Part shown: positions 43,080 through 51,491 of the stretch, piece by piece
How the letters are laid out: each line of letters starts with the position of its first letter
Position numbering within the stretch: position 1 is the first letter of the stretch
Assembly (NCBI GenBank): GCA_034419075.1
Contig: DAOULR010000022.1
Location: 68,989 to 132,988 of the forward strand
Reading direction: 5' to 3'
DNA: 64,000 nucleotides
From: E44-bin88 sp034419075
GTDB lineage: Bacteria > Chloroflexota > Dehalococcoidia > Dehalococcoidales > BS750m-G39
The notes under the pieces: generated by a model
The model's input: the letters and a program-made list of their open reading frames with translations, nothing else
What the model was told of the DNA's origin: nothing
The model's database searches: none
Made by a program: the position numbers and the translations under genes

Positions 43080-44303
43080 TTAATTATCGGTGATATCAGG
43101 TATCTCCAGGCGGTGACCCATCTTCTTCTGCTTGGTCACCAGGTAGTTGCGGTTATAGGGGTTGGGAGCGATGATTATGGGAAGTGTCTCCACCACCTTG
43201 AGTCCGTAGCCCTCCAAGCCCACTCTCTTCTTGGGGTTATTGGTCAATAGTTTTATGTCATGTAAGCCCAGGTCGGCCAGAATCTGGGCGCCGATGCCAT
43301 AGTCCCGCGGGTCTGGAGTAAATCCTAACGAGAGATTAGCCTCCACCGTATCCAGCCCTGCGTCCTGAAGGGCGTAAGCCTTTATCTTATTATGGAAGCC
43401 GATGCCCCGCCCTTCCTGCCTCATATATAGGAAGACACCCCTCCCCTCCTTGGCGATAGTCTCCATAGCCAGCCCGATCTGGTCGCCGCAGTCGCAGCGC
43501 AGGCTGCCAAAGACATCACCGGTGAGGCATTCGCTGTGCACCCGCACCAATACCGGCCCTTCGGTATCCAGATCACCCAGTACCAGCGCCAGGTGCTCGT
43601 CAGGGTCGATATCACTGCGGTAGGCGATGGCGGTAAACTCACCATATCTTGTGGGCAGCTTAGCCTCGGCCACCCGATGCACCAGCTTTTCGTGGCGGCG
43701 GCGGTAGGCAATCAGGTCGGCCACCGATATTATCTTGATTTCGAACCTGTCGGCAATCTCCTCGAGCTGGGGCAGACGCGCCATGGTGCCGTCCTCATTC
43801 ATAATCTCGCAGATGACCCCCGCGGGATAGAGCCCGGCCAATCTGGCTAAATCGACGATGGCCTCGGTCTGCCCCGCCCGCACCAGCACCCCACCCTCTC
43901 TGGCCCGCAACGGGAAGATATGCCCCGGGCGCACCAGGTCGTCGGGCTGGGTGGCGGGGTCGATAACAGTTTTGACGGTCTGCGCCCGGTCCGCCGCCGA
44001 GATGCCGGTGGTGGTGCCCTGCTTAGCATCCACCGATACCGTGAAGGCGGTGCCGAACTTGCAGGTGTTCTCATCCACCATCAGGGGCAGCTGCAGTTTG
44101 TCCAGCCGCTCTCCCACCACTGGCAGGCAGACTAAGCCCCGGCCGTATTTGGTCATAAAGTTTATCGCCTGGGGGCTTACCTTTTCCGCCGCCAGCGCCA
44201 GATCGCCTTCGTTCTCCCTGTCCTCATCGTCAACGATGATGACAAACCTGCCTTCTTTTATATCCTCAATCGCTTCTCTAATAGTGGCTAAGCCCATATT
44301 CAC
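43080..44303 (-). CDS. ribBA: DHBP synthase / GTP cyclohydrolase II
   Basis: 407 residues, a fusion of RibB (about 1-205; VDDEDRENEGDL, RPGHIFPL) and RibA (about 206-400; CLTGDVFGSLRCDCG zinc cysteines and RQEGRGIG). It supplies both precursors for lumazine. Third gene of the rib operon. Confidence 0.96.
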   Translation of the reverse strand: MNMGLATIREAIEDIKEGRFVIIVDDEDRENEGDLALAAEKVSPQAINFMTKYGRGLVCLPVVGERLDKLQLPLMVDENTCKFGTAFTVSVDAKQGTTTGISAADRAQTVKTVIDPATQPDDLVRPGHIFPLRAREGGVLVRAGQTEAIVDLARLAGLYPAGVICEIMNEDGTMARLPQLEEIADRFEIKIISVADLIAYRRRHEKLVHRVAEAKLPTRYGEFTAIAYRSDIDPDEHLALVLGDLDTEGPVLVRVHSECLTGDVFGSLRCDCGDQIGLAMETIAKEGRGVFLYMRQEGRGIGFHNKIKAYALQDAGLDTVEANLSLGFTPDPRDYGIGAQILADLGLHDIKLLTNNPKKRVGLEGYGLKVVETLPIIIAPNPYNRNYLVTKQKKMGHRLEIPDITDN

Positions 44304-44310
44304 TCCCCTC

Positions 44311-44937
44311 CTAACCTACCAGGAAACCATGCTCCTGCAAAAATTCCATGGTTATGCCGCCGCTCTGCGGCTTATTTAATTGTTCCACATATTTGGCTAT
44401 AATGTCCACCTCAAGATTGACCACATCCCCCACCCCCCTTTTCCCGAGGGTGGTGTGCTCCCGCGTATAGCCGACTAGCGACACGCGGAAGGAACTATCG
44501 TCTCTGGAGATAACGGTCAGGCTAACCCCGTCCACGGCGATAAAGCCCTTCTCGACAATGTAGGGCATGAGGCGAGACGGGACATCGAAGCTGATTAGCA
44601 GAGCCTCGCCGTTGCGGCTCACCGAGCTTACCCGTCCCCTGTCGTCGATGTGCCCCTGCACGAAGTGCCCCCCCAGTCGGTCGTTGGCCGAAAGAGGTCT
44701 TTCTAAGTTTACTTCGTCACCGGGGCGTAAAAGCCCCAGATTGGTCTTGTCCAACGTCTCGGGCATAACCTCCGCTGAAAACGACTTATCATCAAAGCTG
44801 GTTAAGGTCAGACAGACGCCGTTGACGGCCATACTATCGCCGTTCTGCATGCCTTCGAGGGCTTTGCCAGCGGCTATGGTCAGCTTCCCCGCCGTTGAGA
44901 CAACCTTACCTATTTCTTCGACAATTCCGGTAAACAC
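44311..44937 (-). CDS. ribE: Riboflavin synthase alpha subunit
   Basis: 208 residues from a GTG start with GAGGAG upstream. MFTGIVEEIG and two lumazine-binding repeats (GVCLTLT / GVSLTVI) are present. It dismutates lumazine to riboflavin. Tightly spaced with ribBA (7 bp). Confidence 0.96.
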   Translation of the reverse strand: MFTGIVEEIGKVVSTAGKLTIAAGKALEGMQNGDSMAVNGVCLTLTSFDDKSFSAEVMPETLDKTNLGLLRPGDEVNLERPLSANDRLGGHFVQGHIDDRGRVSSVSRNGEALLISFDVPSRLMPYIVEKGFIAVDGVSLTVISRDDSSFRVSLVGYTREHTTLGKRGVGDVVNLEVDIIAKYVEQLNKPQSGGITMEFLQEHGFLVG

Positions 44938-44949
44938 GATAGCTCCTCG

Positions 44950-46044
44950 TTATTTGGCGACGTAGCCGCTGACCATCAGGTCGTCCCCCAGCCTCCCCAC
45001 CTTCACCCTCTCCAAACGGAACGCCTCGGTAACCTTACTCACCCCTTCACCAACCACCGCCGTCCTGGCCTCCGCTCCCCCGATGATGATGGGGGCAATA
45101 AAGGCGATAACCTTGTCCACCAGCCTCTGGTCAAAGAGGGAGCCGAGCAGTATGCCACCCCCCTCCACCATAACGCTGGTGATTTCCCGCTTGCCCAAAT
45201 CCCTAAGCAGAATTTCCAAATCAACCTTGGCGTAATCTTGGGGCGGTTCCATCACCTCGGCGCCCGCCTTATTAAAAGCCGCCTTCTGCTTCGGGTCGAG
45301 CTTATGGCCCACTACCAGCAGCGTCTTGCCCGGCTCGTTGAACACCTTAGAATCTAAGGGTGTGCGCCCGTTGCCGTCAAGAATAACCCTTAAGGGCTGC
45401 TTGCGGGCTATTCCCCCCTTCCCCCCACCGCAGCGGCTGGTCAGCTGGGGGTTATCAGCCAGCAGCGTGTTTACCCCGGCCATAATAGCGTCGCTGGTGT
45501 AGCGCAAACAGTGAACGAACTTCCTGGATTCGGTGCCGCTAATCCAGCGGGAATCGCCCTTCTTGGTGGCAATCTTCCCGTCCAGGCTCACGGCAAACTT
45601 GGCGGTGACGAAGGGCAGGCCCGTGGTGATGAACTTGATATAGGCCTCGTTGACCTCCCTGGCTTCCGCTTCGCGCTCGCCCAGAGTTGTCTTAACCCCC
45701 GCCTTCTCCAGCTCTTTTTGCCCCCGCCCCGAAACCAGCGGGTTGGGGTCGAGCATGGCCATATGTACCTCTTTAATGCCCGCGGCGATGATGGCCCCGG
45801 TGCAGGGCGGTGTCCGCCCCTGATGGCAGCAGGGCTCCAGCGTGACGTACATGGTGCCCCCCGTTGCCTCCTTACCCGCCTGTTTCAGGGCGATGACCTC
45901 AGCGTGATGGGAACCAGGCGGCTGGGTATAGCCCTGCCCCACAACCTTATCCCCCTTCATCACCACCGCCCCCACCGCAGGGTTGGGGCTGGCCTGCCCC
46001 AGAGCCAGCTTGGCCAGAGAGAGGGCCTGCTCCATGTAGTCCAT
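44950..46044 (-). CDS. ribD: Bifunctional pyrimidine deaminase/reductase RibD
   Basis: 364 residues. Deaminase domain with HAEVIAL and PCCHQGRTPPC zinc ligands (N-terminal 145 residues), then the reductase domain (TAKFAVSLDGKIAT, MVEGGGILL). First gene of the rib operon. No FMN riboswitch is visible upstream; instead a MITE-like repeat begins 65 bp away. A second Met (46035) could be the start. Confidence 0.95.
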   Translation of the reverse strand: MDYMEQALSLAKLALGQASPNPAVGAVVMKGDKVVGQGYTQPPGSHHAEVIALKQAGKEATGGTMYVTLEPCCHQGRTPPCTGAIIAAGIKEVHMAMLDPNPLVSGRGQKELEKAGVKTTLGEREAEAREVNEAYIKFITTGLPFVTAKFAVSLDGKIATKKGDSRWISGTESRKFVHCLRYTSDAIMAGVNTLLADNPQLTSRCGGGKGGIARKQPLRVILDGNGRTPLDSKVFNEPGKTLLVVGHKLDPKQKAAFNKAGAEVMEPPQDYAKVDLEILLRDLGKREITSVMVEGGGILLGSLFDQRLVDKVIAFIAPIIIGGAEARTAVVGEGVSKVTEAFRLERVKVGRLGDDLMVSGYVAK

Positions 46045-46110
46045 AGCACCGCCATTCTAACACCTGCCTCAAAAAAAGTGCAAGTTCGGATATTTTTATC
46101 ACCACCTCAT

Positions 46111-46428
46111 CTCTACCCCACTTTGTCAGCGTATGTTTTTAATACCCACCCAATGCCCATCCTACAAGGGTGGTGCCCCTTATATATCCCCCTGTAGGAT
46201 TCTACCCCCATCAACCCTTTACTTTTGGGGGTTTGAAAGGGGGCAAAGCCCCCTTTCTACATTAAAGGGCGGCGGGCGGGAATAGATAAATTCGGGGTGG
46301 GGGGGAATCCCCAAACAAGGCGGGGAAGAGTGGCCGTACCCCAGAAGGAATTCTAGAGGGAGAATACCCTCTAAGGGTGGGCAGGGCGGGTCAGAAAAAC
46401 GTACGTCAACAGAGCGGGGTTAGGCGGA
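46111..46428. mobile_element. MITE-like element with terminal inverted repeats, copy C
   Basis: About 318 bp without coding capacity. The left end (CTACCCCACTTTGTCAGCGT...) and right end (...ACGTCAACAGAGCGGGGTTAG) are inverted repeats over about 40 bp with a few mismatches. Internal blocks: CCCATCCTACAAGGGTGG, TTTGAAAGGGGGC/GCCCCCTTTCTA (a hairpin), GGGCGGGAATAGATAAA, GAATTCTAGAGGGAGAAT. Shared parts occur in copies A, B, D and E. No target-site duplication was identified with confidence. Confidence 0.8.
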
Positions 46429-46481
46429 TAGAAAAGACACCTTAATATAAGGTATAATCTAACAAGGATAGATACATAATA

Positions 46482-47024
46482 ATGAAAACAATTCTCCGCG
46501 ACGTCCTGATAACGCTAGCCATAGCCGTAGCCATTTTCTTCACTCTCAGGGCAACCGTCCAGGCCTACAAGGTAATAGAGACCTGCATGGAGCCCAACTA
46601 CGTTGAAGGCGATTGGCTGCTGGTAAGCAAGGCGACCTACTGGTTCCACGAACCGGAAAGGGGCGACGTGATAATACTTGAGCCGCCCTTCGATACCGAA
46701 GAGGTCTACATCAAGCGCCTCATCGGCCTGCCCGGTGATACGGTGGAGGTAAAAGACAGCCTCGTCTACATTGACGGTATCGCCCTGGAGGAACCCTATA
46801 TAATGGAAGCCCCCACCTACACCTTCCCCACGACTGAACTCGGCGAGGACGAGTACTTCGTCCTCGGCGATAACCGCAATAACGCCAACGATTCCTCCAA
46901 AGGCTGGACGATATCCCGCGAGGATATAATCGGCAAGGCCTGGTTTACCTACTGGCCCATAAGCCATTGGAGCGGGGGCTACAATTACCCGCTGGGAGAC
47001 CAGCTCGAAGCCGCTGTTGAATAA
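46482..47024 (+). CDS. lepB: Signal peptidase I with Cys at the nucleophile position
   Basis: 180 residues. N-terminal membrane anchor (about 7-28), then ETCMEPNYVEGD where signal peptidases have GxSMxPT: the catalytic Ser is Cys35 (codon TGC). The general base Lys78 (YIKRLIGLPGD) is present, as is GDNRNNANDSSKGW (box E, with Ser/Asp). It would remove signal peptides from exported proteins. A -10 TATAAT lies at 46453-46458. Whether the Cys enzyme is active is unknown. Confidence 0.88.
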   Translation: MKTILRDVLITLAIAVAIFFTLRATVQAYKVIETCMEPNYVEGDWLLVSKATYWFHEPERGDVIILEPPFDTEEVYIKRLIGLPGDTVEVKDSLVYIDGIALEEPYIMEAPTYTFPTTELGEDEYFVLGDNRNNANDSSKGWTISREDIIGKAWFTYWPISHWSGGYNYPLGDQLEAAVE

Positions 47025-47037
47025 TCGGGGTGTGGGG

Positions 47038-47140
47038 CATACCCCACAGGAGGATGCAAAAGGGGTACCACCCTTATAGGGTGGGATTTGGGTGGGAAGG
47101 AAAACGTACGCTAACAGAGCGGGGCTAGGCAGGGAAAACC
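47038..47140 (-). repeat. Intergenic repeat family, copy D (one end)
   Basis: Reverse orientation to copy C. The minus strand reads GCCCCGCTCTGTTAGCGTAC, then CTTCCCACCC, CCCACCCTATAAGGGTGG and CCCCTTTTGCATCCTCC. It keeps the terminal inverted repeat of the element. Located between lepB and pyrE. Confidence 0.8.
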
Positions 47141-47159
47141 CCGCTAGGGAGTAGGAGAG

Positions 47160-47729
47160 GTGAGCCAGACAAATGCTAAAGAAATCTTTGAAAAAGCGGG
47201 GGCGCTACTAGAAGGTCACTTCCTGCTGACCTCCGGCCTGCACTCCCCCGTCTATTGGGAAAAGTTTAAGGTCCTCCAGTCCCCACCCCACACCGAGCAG
47301 CTCTGCCGCATGATTGCCGACCACTTCCGCGACCAGAAAATCGAGGTCGTCGCCGCCCCCACCACAGGCGGCATCATCATGGCCTTCGAGACCGCCAAGC
47401 AGCTTGGAGTCAGGGGTATCTTCGCCGAAAAGACGGGAGAAAAAGAGCGGGCCTTCAAGCGTGGTTTCACTATCGAGCCTGGCGAAAGAGTGCTCATCGT
47501 GGACGACGTCTTCACCACGGGTGGTTCCCTCCGCCAGACTATGGAAGCGGTGAAAAGGCTGGGCGGAGAAACCGTTGGCATCGGCGTCCTCGTTGACCGT
47601 TCCACCGAGAAGATGGACTTCGGTGTCCCCCTCTTTAGCTGCCTCCGCGCCGAAGCGGTAACCTATCCCCCCGAAGACTGCCCACTCTGTAAAGAGGGGA
47701 TTCCCCTGGTCAAACCCGGCGGTGGTTAA
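47160..47729 (+). CDS. pyrE: Orotate phosphoribosyltransferase
   Basis: 189 residues from a GTG start. TSGLHSPVYWEKFKVL and the PRPP-binding motif VLIVDDVFTTGGS mark a PRTase of the PyrE type; a C-terminal CPLCKEGIPL matches the longer PyrE subfamily. It converts orotate to OMP in pyrimidine synthesis. Other pyr genes are not in the window. Confidence 0.9.
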   Translation: MSQTNAKEIFEKAGALLEGHFLLTSGLHSPVYWEKFKVLQSPPHTEQLCRMIADHFRDQKIEVVAAPTTGGIIMAFETAKQLGVRGIFAEKTGEKERAFKRGFTIEPGERVLIVDDVFTTGGSLRQTMEAVKRLGGETVGIGVLVDRSTEKMDFGVPLFSCLRAEAVTYPPEDCPLCKEGIPLVKPGGG

Positions 47730-47742
47730 ACTCGAAGTACTA

Positions 47743-47771
47743 TTGACAAAAAGCCTTCTACCCCATATACT
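47743..47771 (+). promoter_or_regulatory. Promoter of the panG leader
   Basis: TTGACA (47743-47748), 17 nt, TATACT (47766-47771), followed by a leader of about 155 nt. Confidence 0.85.
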
Positions 47772-47831
47772 GAAAATGGCTATCGACCCATGGGGGCGGT
47801 AAGCTAAATAACTATAATTTTAACAATCTAA

Positions 47832-47861
47832 GTCGCTTGGATCGGATACGACCGAGACGGC
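47832..47861 (+). ncRNA. pan-motif-like hairpin in the panG leader
   Basis: A 12-bp stem with two single bulged adenosines: outer pairs GTCG/CGGC, CTTGG/CCGAG, TCG/CGA around loop GATA, with bulged A at 47841 (5' arm) and 47857 (3' arm). The published pan RNA motif is a stem with two bulged adenosines upstream of pantothenate genes, known from Chloroflexi among others. It is followed by a terminator and panG-panD-panB. The match was made by eye. Confidence 0.7.
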
Positions 47862-47886
47862 AGAAATAGATAAATTATTGACGAAT

Positions 47887-47917
47887 GCCTTCTCTGCGTG
47901 TCGGAGAAGGTATTTTT
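47887..47917 (+). terminator. Terminator in the panG leader
   Basis: CCTTCTC and GAGAAGG form a 7-bp stem (47888-47910) followed by TATTTTT. It lies 20 bp before panG, so it can end the leader RNA unless read through. Confidence 0.75.
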
Positions 47918-47936
47918 AGTTTAAGTGGGTAGAGGA

Positions 47937-48791
47937 ATGCTAAAATTAGGATTTATTGGAGCCGGAACCGTAGGCACTGCCCTGGCGGCGCGCTTGAGCC
48001 AGAGCGGCTACCCCGTAGTTGCCGTCGCCAGCCGCAGCCAGGCATCGGCGCAAAAGCTCTCCGATGCCGTTGGCTACTGCCCCATCTTTGACAGCAACCA
48101 GGCCGCTGCCGACAACGCCGAGCTCATCTTTATCACCACCCCCGACGACGCTATCGCCCCTGTGGTCAGCGAGATTAAATGGCGTCCTGGGCAGAGCGTT
48201 GTCCACTGCTCCGGCGCCGATTCCGTAGCCATTCTGGAACCAGCCCAGAAAGCGGGCGCTCAAGTAGGCGCCTTCCATCCACTACAGACCTTCGCCAGCG
48301 TCGAGCAGGCCATGGAAAACATGCCCGGCTCGACATTTGCTTTAGAAGCCGAAGAACCCCTGCTGGCCATGCTCAAAGAGATGGCCACCGCCCTCGGCGG
48401 CAACTGGGTCGTGCTCAAGGCCAGCGACAAAGTCCTCTACCACGCCTCGGCGGTCATCGCCTGCAACTATCTGGTAACCCTGGTCAAGATGGCCAGTGAC
48501 CTATGGCAAAGCTTCGGCGTTCCCCCCCAGAAAGCCACCCAGGCGCTTTTACCCCTGCTCCGCGGAACGCTGCATAATATAGAAACCATCGGCATCCCCA
48601 ACTGCCTCACCGGGCCCATCGCTCGCGGCGACATCGGCACCATCAACAAACACCTCGACGCCCTGTCTCAAACCGCCCCCCACCTCCTCCCCAGCTACCG
48701 CGAGCTCGGCCTCCAGACCGTACCCATCGCCCTGGCCAAGGGCAAAATCGACCAAAATAAAGCTAAGGAGCTTGAAACCGCGCTCCGATAA
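47937..48791 (+). CDS. panG: Alternative ketopantoate reductase PanG (DUF2520 family)
   Basis: 284 residues from the ATG at 47937; a GTG 12 nt earlier has no ribosome site. An N-terminal Rossmann domain (LGFIGAGTVGTALAARL) is followed by the DUF2520 helical domain (GAFHPLQTFAS, HASAVIACNYLV). This family includes PanG, the non-orthologous ketopantoate reductase known from Francisella. panD and panB follow directly, panC is nearby, and no panE is visible, which supports the role. Confidence 0.82.
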   Translation: MLKLGFIGAGTVGTALAARLSQSGYPVVAVASRSQASAQKLSDAVGYCPIFDSNQAAADNAELIFITTPDDAIAPVVSEIKWRPGQSVVHCSGADSVAILEPAQKAGAQVGAFHPLQTFASVEQAMENMPGSTFALEAEEPLLAMLKEMATALGGNWVVLKASDKVLYHASAVIACNYLVTLVKMASDLWQSFGVPPQKATQALLPLLRGTLHNIETIGIPNCLTGPIARGDIGTINKHLDALSQTAPHLLPSYRELGLQTVPIALAKGKIDQNKAKELETALR

Positions 48792-48806
48792 ACAAACGGG
48801 AGGGTT

Positions 48807-49187
48807 ATGATGCGAAAAATGCTCAAGAGCAAAATCCACCGGGCCACCGTCACCGAAGCCAACCTCGAATATGAGGGCAGTGTCGCCATCGACAAGCGGC
48901 TCATGGATGAGGCGGACATCCTGCCCTATGAGCAGGTGCAGGTCCTCAACGCCAACAATGGCGCCCGCTTTATCACCTACGCCATTGAGGCCCCCGCCGA
49001 CAGCGGTACGATAGGTATCCAGGGCCCCGCCGCCCGACTGGCCTCGAAAGGCGATACCGTCATCATCCTCACCTACTGCGACGTCAAAGACTCCGAGGTC
49101 AAGAACTTCCTGCCCCGCCTGGTCTATGTCGACGAAAACAACGTCGTCACCAAGACCAAGCACATCGTTGACGCCATACCCTTCTAA
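48807..49187 (+). CDS. panD: Aspartate 1-decarboxylase proenzyme
   Basis: 126 residues. It keeps the self-cleavage site Gly24-Ser25 in EYEGSVAID, which gives the pyruvoyl cofactor, plus KSKIHRATVTEANLEY and the ANNGARF segment. It makes beta-alanine for pantothenate. 15 bp after panG. The second Met (position 2) may be the start. Confidence 0.95.
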   Translation: MMRKMLKSKIHRATVTEANLEYEGSVAIDKRLMDEADILPYEQVQVLNANNGARFITYAIEAPADSGTIGIQGPAARLASKGDTVIILTYCDVKDSEVKNFLPRLVYVDENNVVTKTKHIVDAIPF

Positions 49188-49196
49188 CCCTTCTGT

Positions 49197-49332
49197 CCTG
49201 TCATTCTGAAGGAGCGCAGCGACTAAAGAATCTAAAGGGGGGACGGGAGGCGTGACCCTAAAGGAGGATATAAAAGGGGCACCACCCTTATAGGGTGGGT
49301 TAGGGTGGGAAGAAAAACCTGGGAGGGGAGCA
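49197..49332 (-). repeat. Intergenic repeat copy E plus REP-like motif
   Basis: 49245-49332 on the minus strand reads TTTTTCTTCCCACCC, then ACCCACCCTATAAGGGTGG and CCCCTTTTATATCCTCC, matching copies A-D. Just before it, 49197-49238 has TGTCATTCTGAAGGAGCGC and GACTAAAGAATCT, a form of the TGTCATTCTGAG...GAAGAATCT motif found dispersed in many genomes. Located between panD and panB. Confidence 0.78.
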
Positions 49333-49336
49333 AAAA

Positions 49337-50164
49337 ATGCGCATAACCATCAACCAGATAAAGGAAATGAAACAGCGCGGTGAGAAAATCACCATGCTCA
49401 CCGCCTACGACTATGCCACCGCCAAGCTCGTCGACGCCGCCGAAATACCGCTAATACTGGTCGGCGACAGCCTGGGCATGGTCGTCCTCGGCTACGAATC
49501 GACTATCCCGGTCACCATGGAAGAGATGCTCCACCATACCAAGGCGGTGGTCAGGGGTACTCAAAAGGCGCTGGTCATCGGCGATATGCCCTTCATGACC
49601 TACCACGTCAGCGTCGAAGACGCCCTGCGCAACGCTGCCCGCTTTATTCAGGAAGGTGGCGCCCAAGCGGTCAAGCTCGAGGGCGGGGTGACGGTGGCGG
49701 AAAAGGTGAAGCGTATCGTCGAATGCGGCATCCCCGTCATGGGCCACATCGGCCTCACCCCCCAGTCCATCCACCAGTTCGGCGGATTCAAGCTCCAGGG
49801 CAAGACCCCCGAGGCCGCCAAAAGGGTGTTAGAAGACGCCCGTGCCCTTGACGAAGCTGGAGCTTTCGCTATCGTCCTGGAGACAGTACCTGCCCCCCTG
49901 GCCAGGCTCATCACCCAGAAGATAAAGATTCCCACCATCGGTATCGGCGCCGGGCCTGACTGTGACGGCCAGGTGCAGGTCATCAATGATATTCTCGGCT
50001 CTTTCGCCGACTTCGTCCCCGGCCACGCCAAGCAGTACGCCAAGCTCACCGATATTATCTCCAAGGCAGTTAGTTCATACCGCGACGAGGTCCAGGCGGG
50101 CAAGTTCCCCACCGAAAAGCACAGCCACACCATGGACGAAAAGCTGCTCGCCGAGCTAACCTAA
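49337..50164 (+). CDS. panB: 3-methyl-2-oxobutanoate hydroxymethyltransferase
   Basis: 275 residues, standard length. MLTAYDYATAKLVD, VGDSLGMVVLGYE (Mg ligands), and VKLEGGVTVAEKV are PanB signatures; the C-terminal GIGAGPDCDGQVQV is conserved. It transfers a hydroxymethyl group from methylene-THF to make ketopantoate, the substrate of PanG. Confidence 0.96.
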   Translation: MRITINQIKEMKQRGEKITMLTAYDYATAKLVDAAEIPLILVGDSLGMVVLGYESTIPVTMEEMLHHTKAVVRGTQKALVIGDMPFMTYHVSVEDALRNAARFIQEGGAQAVKLEGGVTVAEKVKRIVECGIPVMGHIGLTPQSIHQFGGFKLQGKTPEAAKRVLEDARALDEAGAFAIVLETVPAPLARLITQKIKIPTIGIGAGPDCDGQVQVINDILGSFADFVPGHAKQYAKLTDIISKAVSSYRDEVQAGKFPTEKHSHTMDEKLLAELT

Positions 50165-50277
50165 ACTAACCTTAAATTAGTTATCCACCCAGAACCTTAC
50201 CAGAACTAACCAAGACTAAATCTTGCCAAAGACTCGCACGAGCCTTAAACTATATTAGAATCCCAGGAGGTTATATC

Positions 50278-51141
50278 ATGGCTCAAACCAAATACGGTCA
50301 CTTGGTCAAAACAATGCCCGTCAACGAAGGCCCCAAGGGCGCCAACGCCTACGAGATTATATGGATGTTCGGCAAAGAGCTGGAAAACTTCCCCCTCAAC
50401 TTCGCCCTGGGCCGCTACGAAGAAACCGGCATCTGGCACCCCTGGTCTGGCCCCCACGTCCACCCCACCTTCGACGAATGCCTCCTCTTCTTCGGCCATG
50501 ATACCGACGACTCGACCTCTCTGGGCGCCGAATTCGAGATAGCGCTCGGCGAGGAGCAGGAAAAGCACGCCTTCAATACCCCCTCGGTAGTCATCCTGCC
50601 CAAGGGGACGCCCCACTGCCCGCTGATAACTAAGCGAATCGATAAGCCCTTCGTTCACGGCCATATCATTCTCGGCCCCGACGACAAGGTCAACTGGTGG
50701 CCCACCGACTCCAAGCCCAAGCCCACAAACGGCTCAAAGTACAATCACCTGGTCAAACCTCTAAAAGTCCAAAAAGACCCAAAGAACACCGAGCTGACCT
50801 GGATGACGAGCGACCAGCTAGAGGGGTTCGACCTTCACTTTGCCGTGGGCCTCTGTACCGAGACCGGCCCCTGGTATCCGGGCAAGGGAGCTCATACCCA
50901 CCCCTACGACAAGGTTATGATTTTCCTGGGTCACAACCCCAAAAAACTGGGCTACCTGGGTGCCGAAATCGAGATAGCGCTGGGTAAGGAGCAGGAAAAG
51001 CATACCTTTAACCTACCCACCGTCATCACCGTGCCCAAGGGGACGCCCCATAACCCGCCCGTAGTCAAAAAAATCGAAAAGCCCTTCGGCTTCATCATCT
51101 ATAACCTCGCCCCCCAGCACGAAGTCACCTTTTTGGACTGA
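50278..51141 (+). CDS. Tandem-duplicated cupin-like protein
   Basis: 287 residues made of two homologous halves of about 140 residues (1-143 and 153-287). Each has FALGRYEETGIWHP / FAVGLCTETGPWYP, a His-rich HVHPTFDE / HTHPYDK metal motif, GAExEIALGxEQEKH and PKGTPHxP. This is a bicupin-like fold that probably binds a metal. Its reaction is unknown. A likely promoter (TTGCCA at 50223, 17 nt, TAAACT) precedes it. A single cupin gene follows after 5 bp. Confidence 0.7.
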   Translation: MAQTKYGHLVKTMPVNEGPKGANAYEIIWMFGKELENFPLNFALGRYEETGIWHPWSGPHVHPTFDECLLFFGHDTDDSTSLGAEFEIALGEEQEKHAFNTPSVVILPKGTPHCPLITKRIDKPFVHGHIILGPDDKVNWWPTDSKPKPTNGSKYNHLVKPLKVQKDPKNTELTWMTSDQLEGFDLHFAVGLCTETGPWYPGKGAHTHPYDKVMIFLGHNPKKLGYLGAEIEIALGKEQEKHTFNLPTVITVPKGTPHNPPVVKKIEKPFGFIIYNLAPQHEVTFLD

Positions 51142-51146
51142 TAATA

Positions 51147-51491
51147 ATGAGTGCCTCGGAATTCCCCGACTTTGTGCGCCGCCTGCCCCAGGCCGACCTG
51201 CCCTTTGCGGGCTTGCGCGGCTGGCTTCTCCAGAGCGACCGGGGACAGGTCCTCTTCAACGAATCGGATATTGAGCTATCCGTGCCGGCCCATGCTCACG
51301 GCAGTCAATGGGGAACGGTCATTGATGGTAAGATTGAGCTGACCATTGGTGGCAAAAAGAGGACTTATAATCGCGGCGATAGCTATTTCATCCCCGCCAA
51401 CACCACCCACAGCGCTAAAATCTATCCCGGATTCAGGGCGGTTGATTACTTCGACGATAAAGAGCGCTATCGGCCCAAGAGGTCTAGCTGA
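51147..51491 (+). CDS. Cupin-domain protein
   Basis: 114 residues. VPAHAHGSQWGTVIDGKIEL and NRGDSYFIPANTTHSAKI are the two cupin motifs with metal-binding His/Glu. A small-molecule binding or isomerase role is possible. Operon with the bicupin gene; converges on plsY with an 8-bp overlap. Confidence 0.82.
   Translation: MSASEFPDFVRRLPQADLPFAGLRGWLLQSDRGQVLFNESDIELSVPAHAHGSQWGTVIDGKIELTIGGKKRTYNRGDSYFIPANTTHSAKIYPGFRAVDYFDDKERYRPKRSS

Noticed and set aside
46045..46110. FMN riboswitch ahead of ribD
   Set aside because: None of the RFN core boxes are present; the space is too short before the MITE-like repeat.
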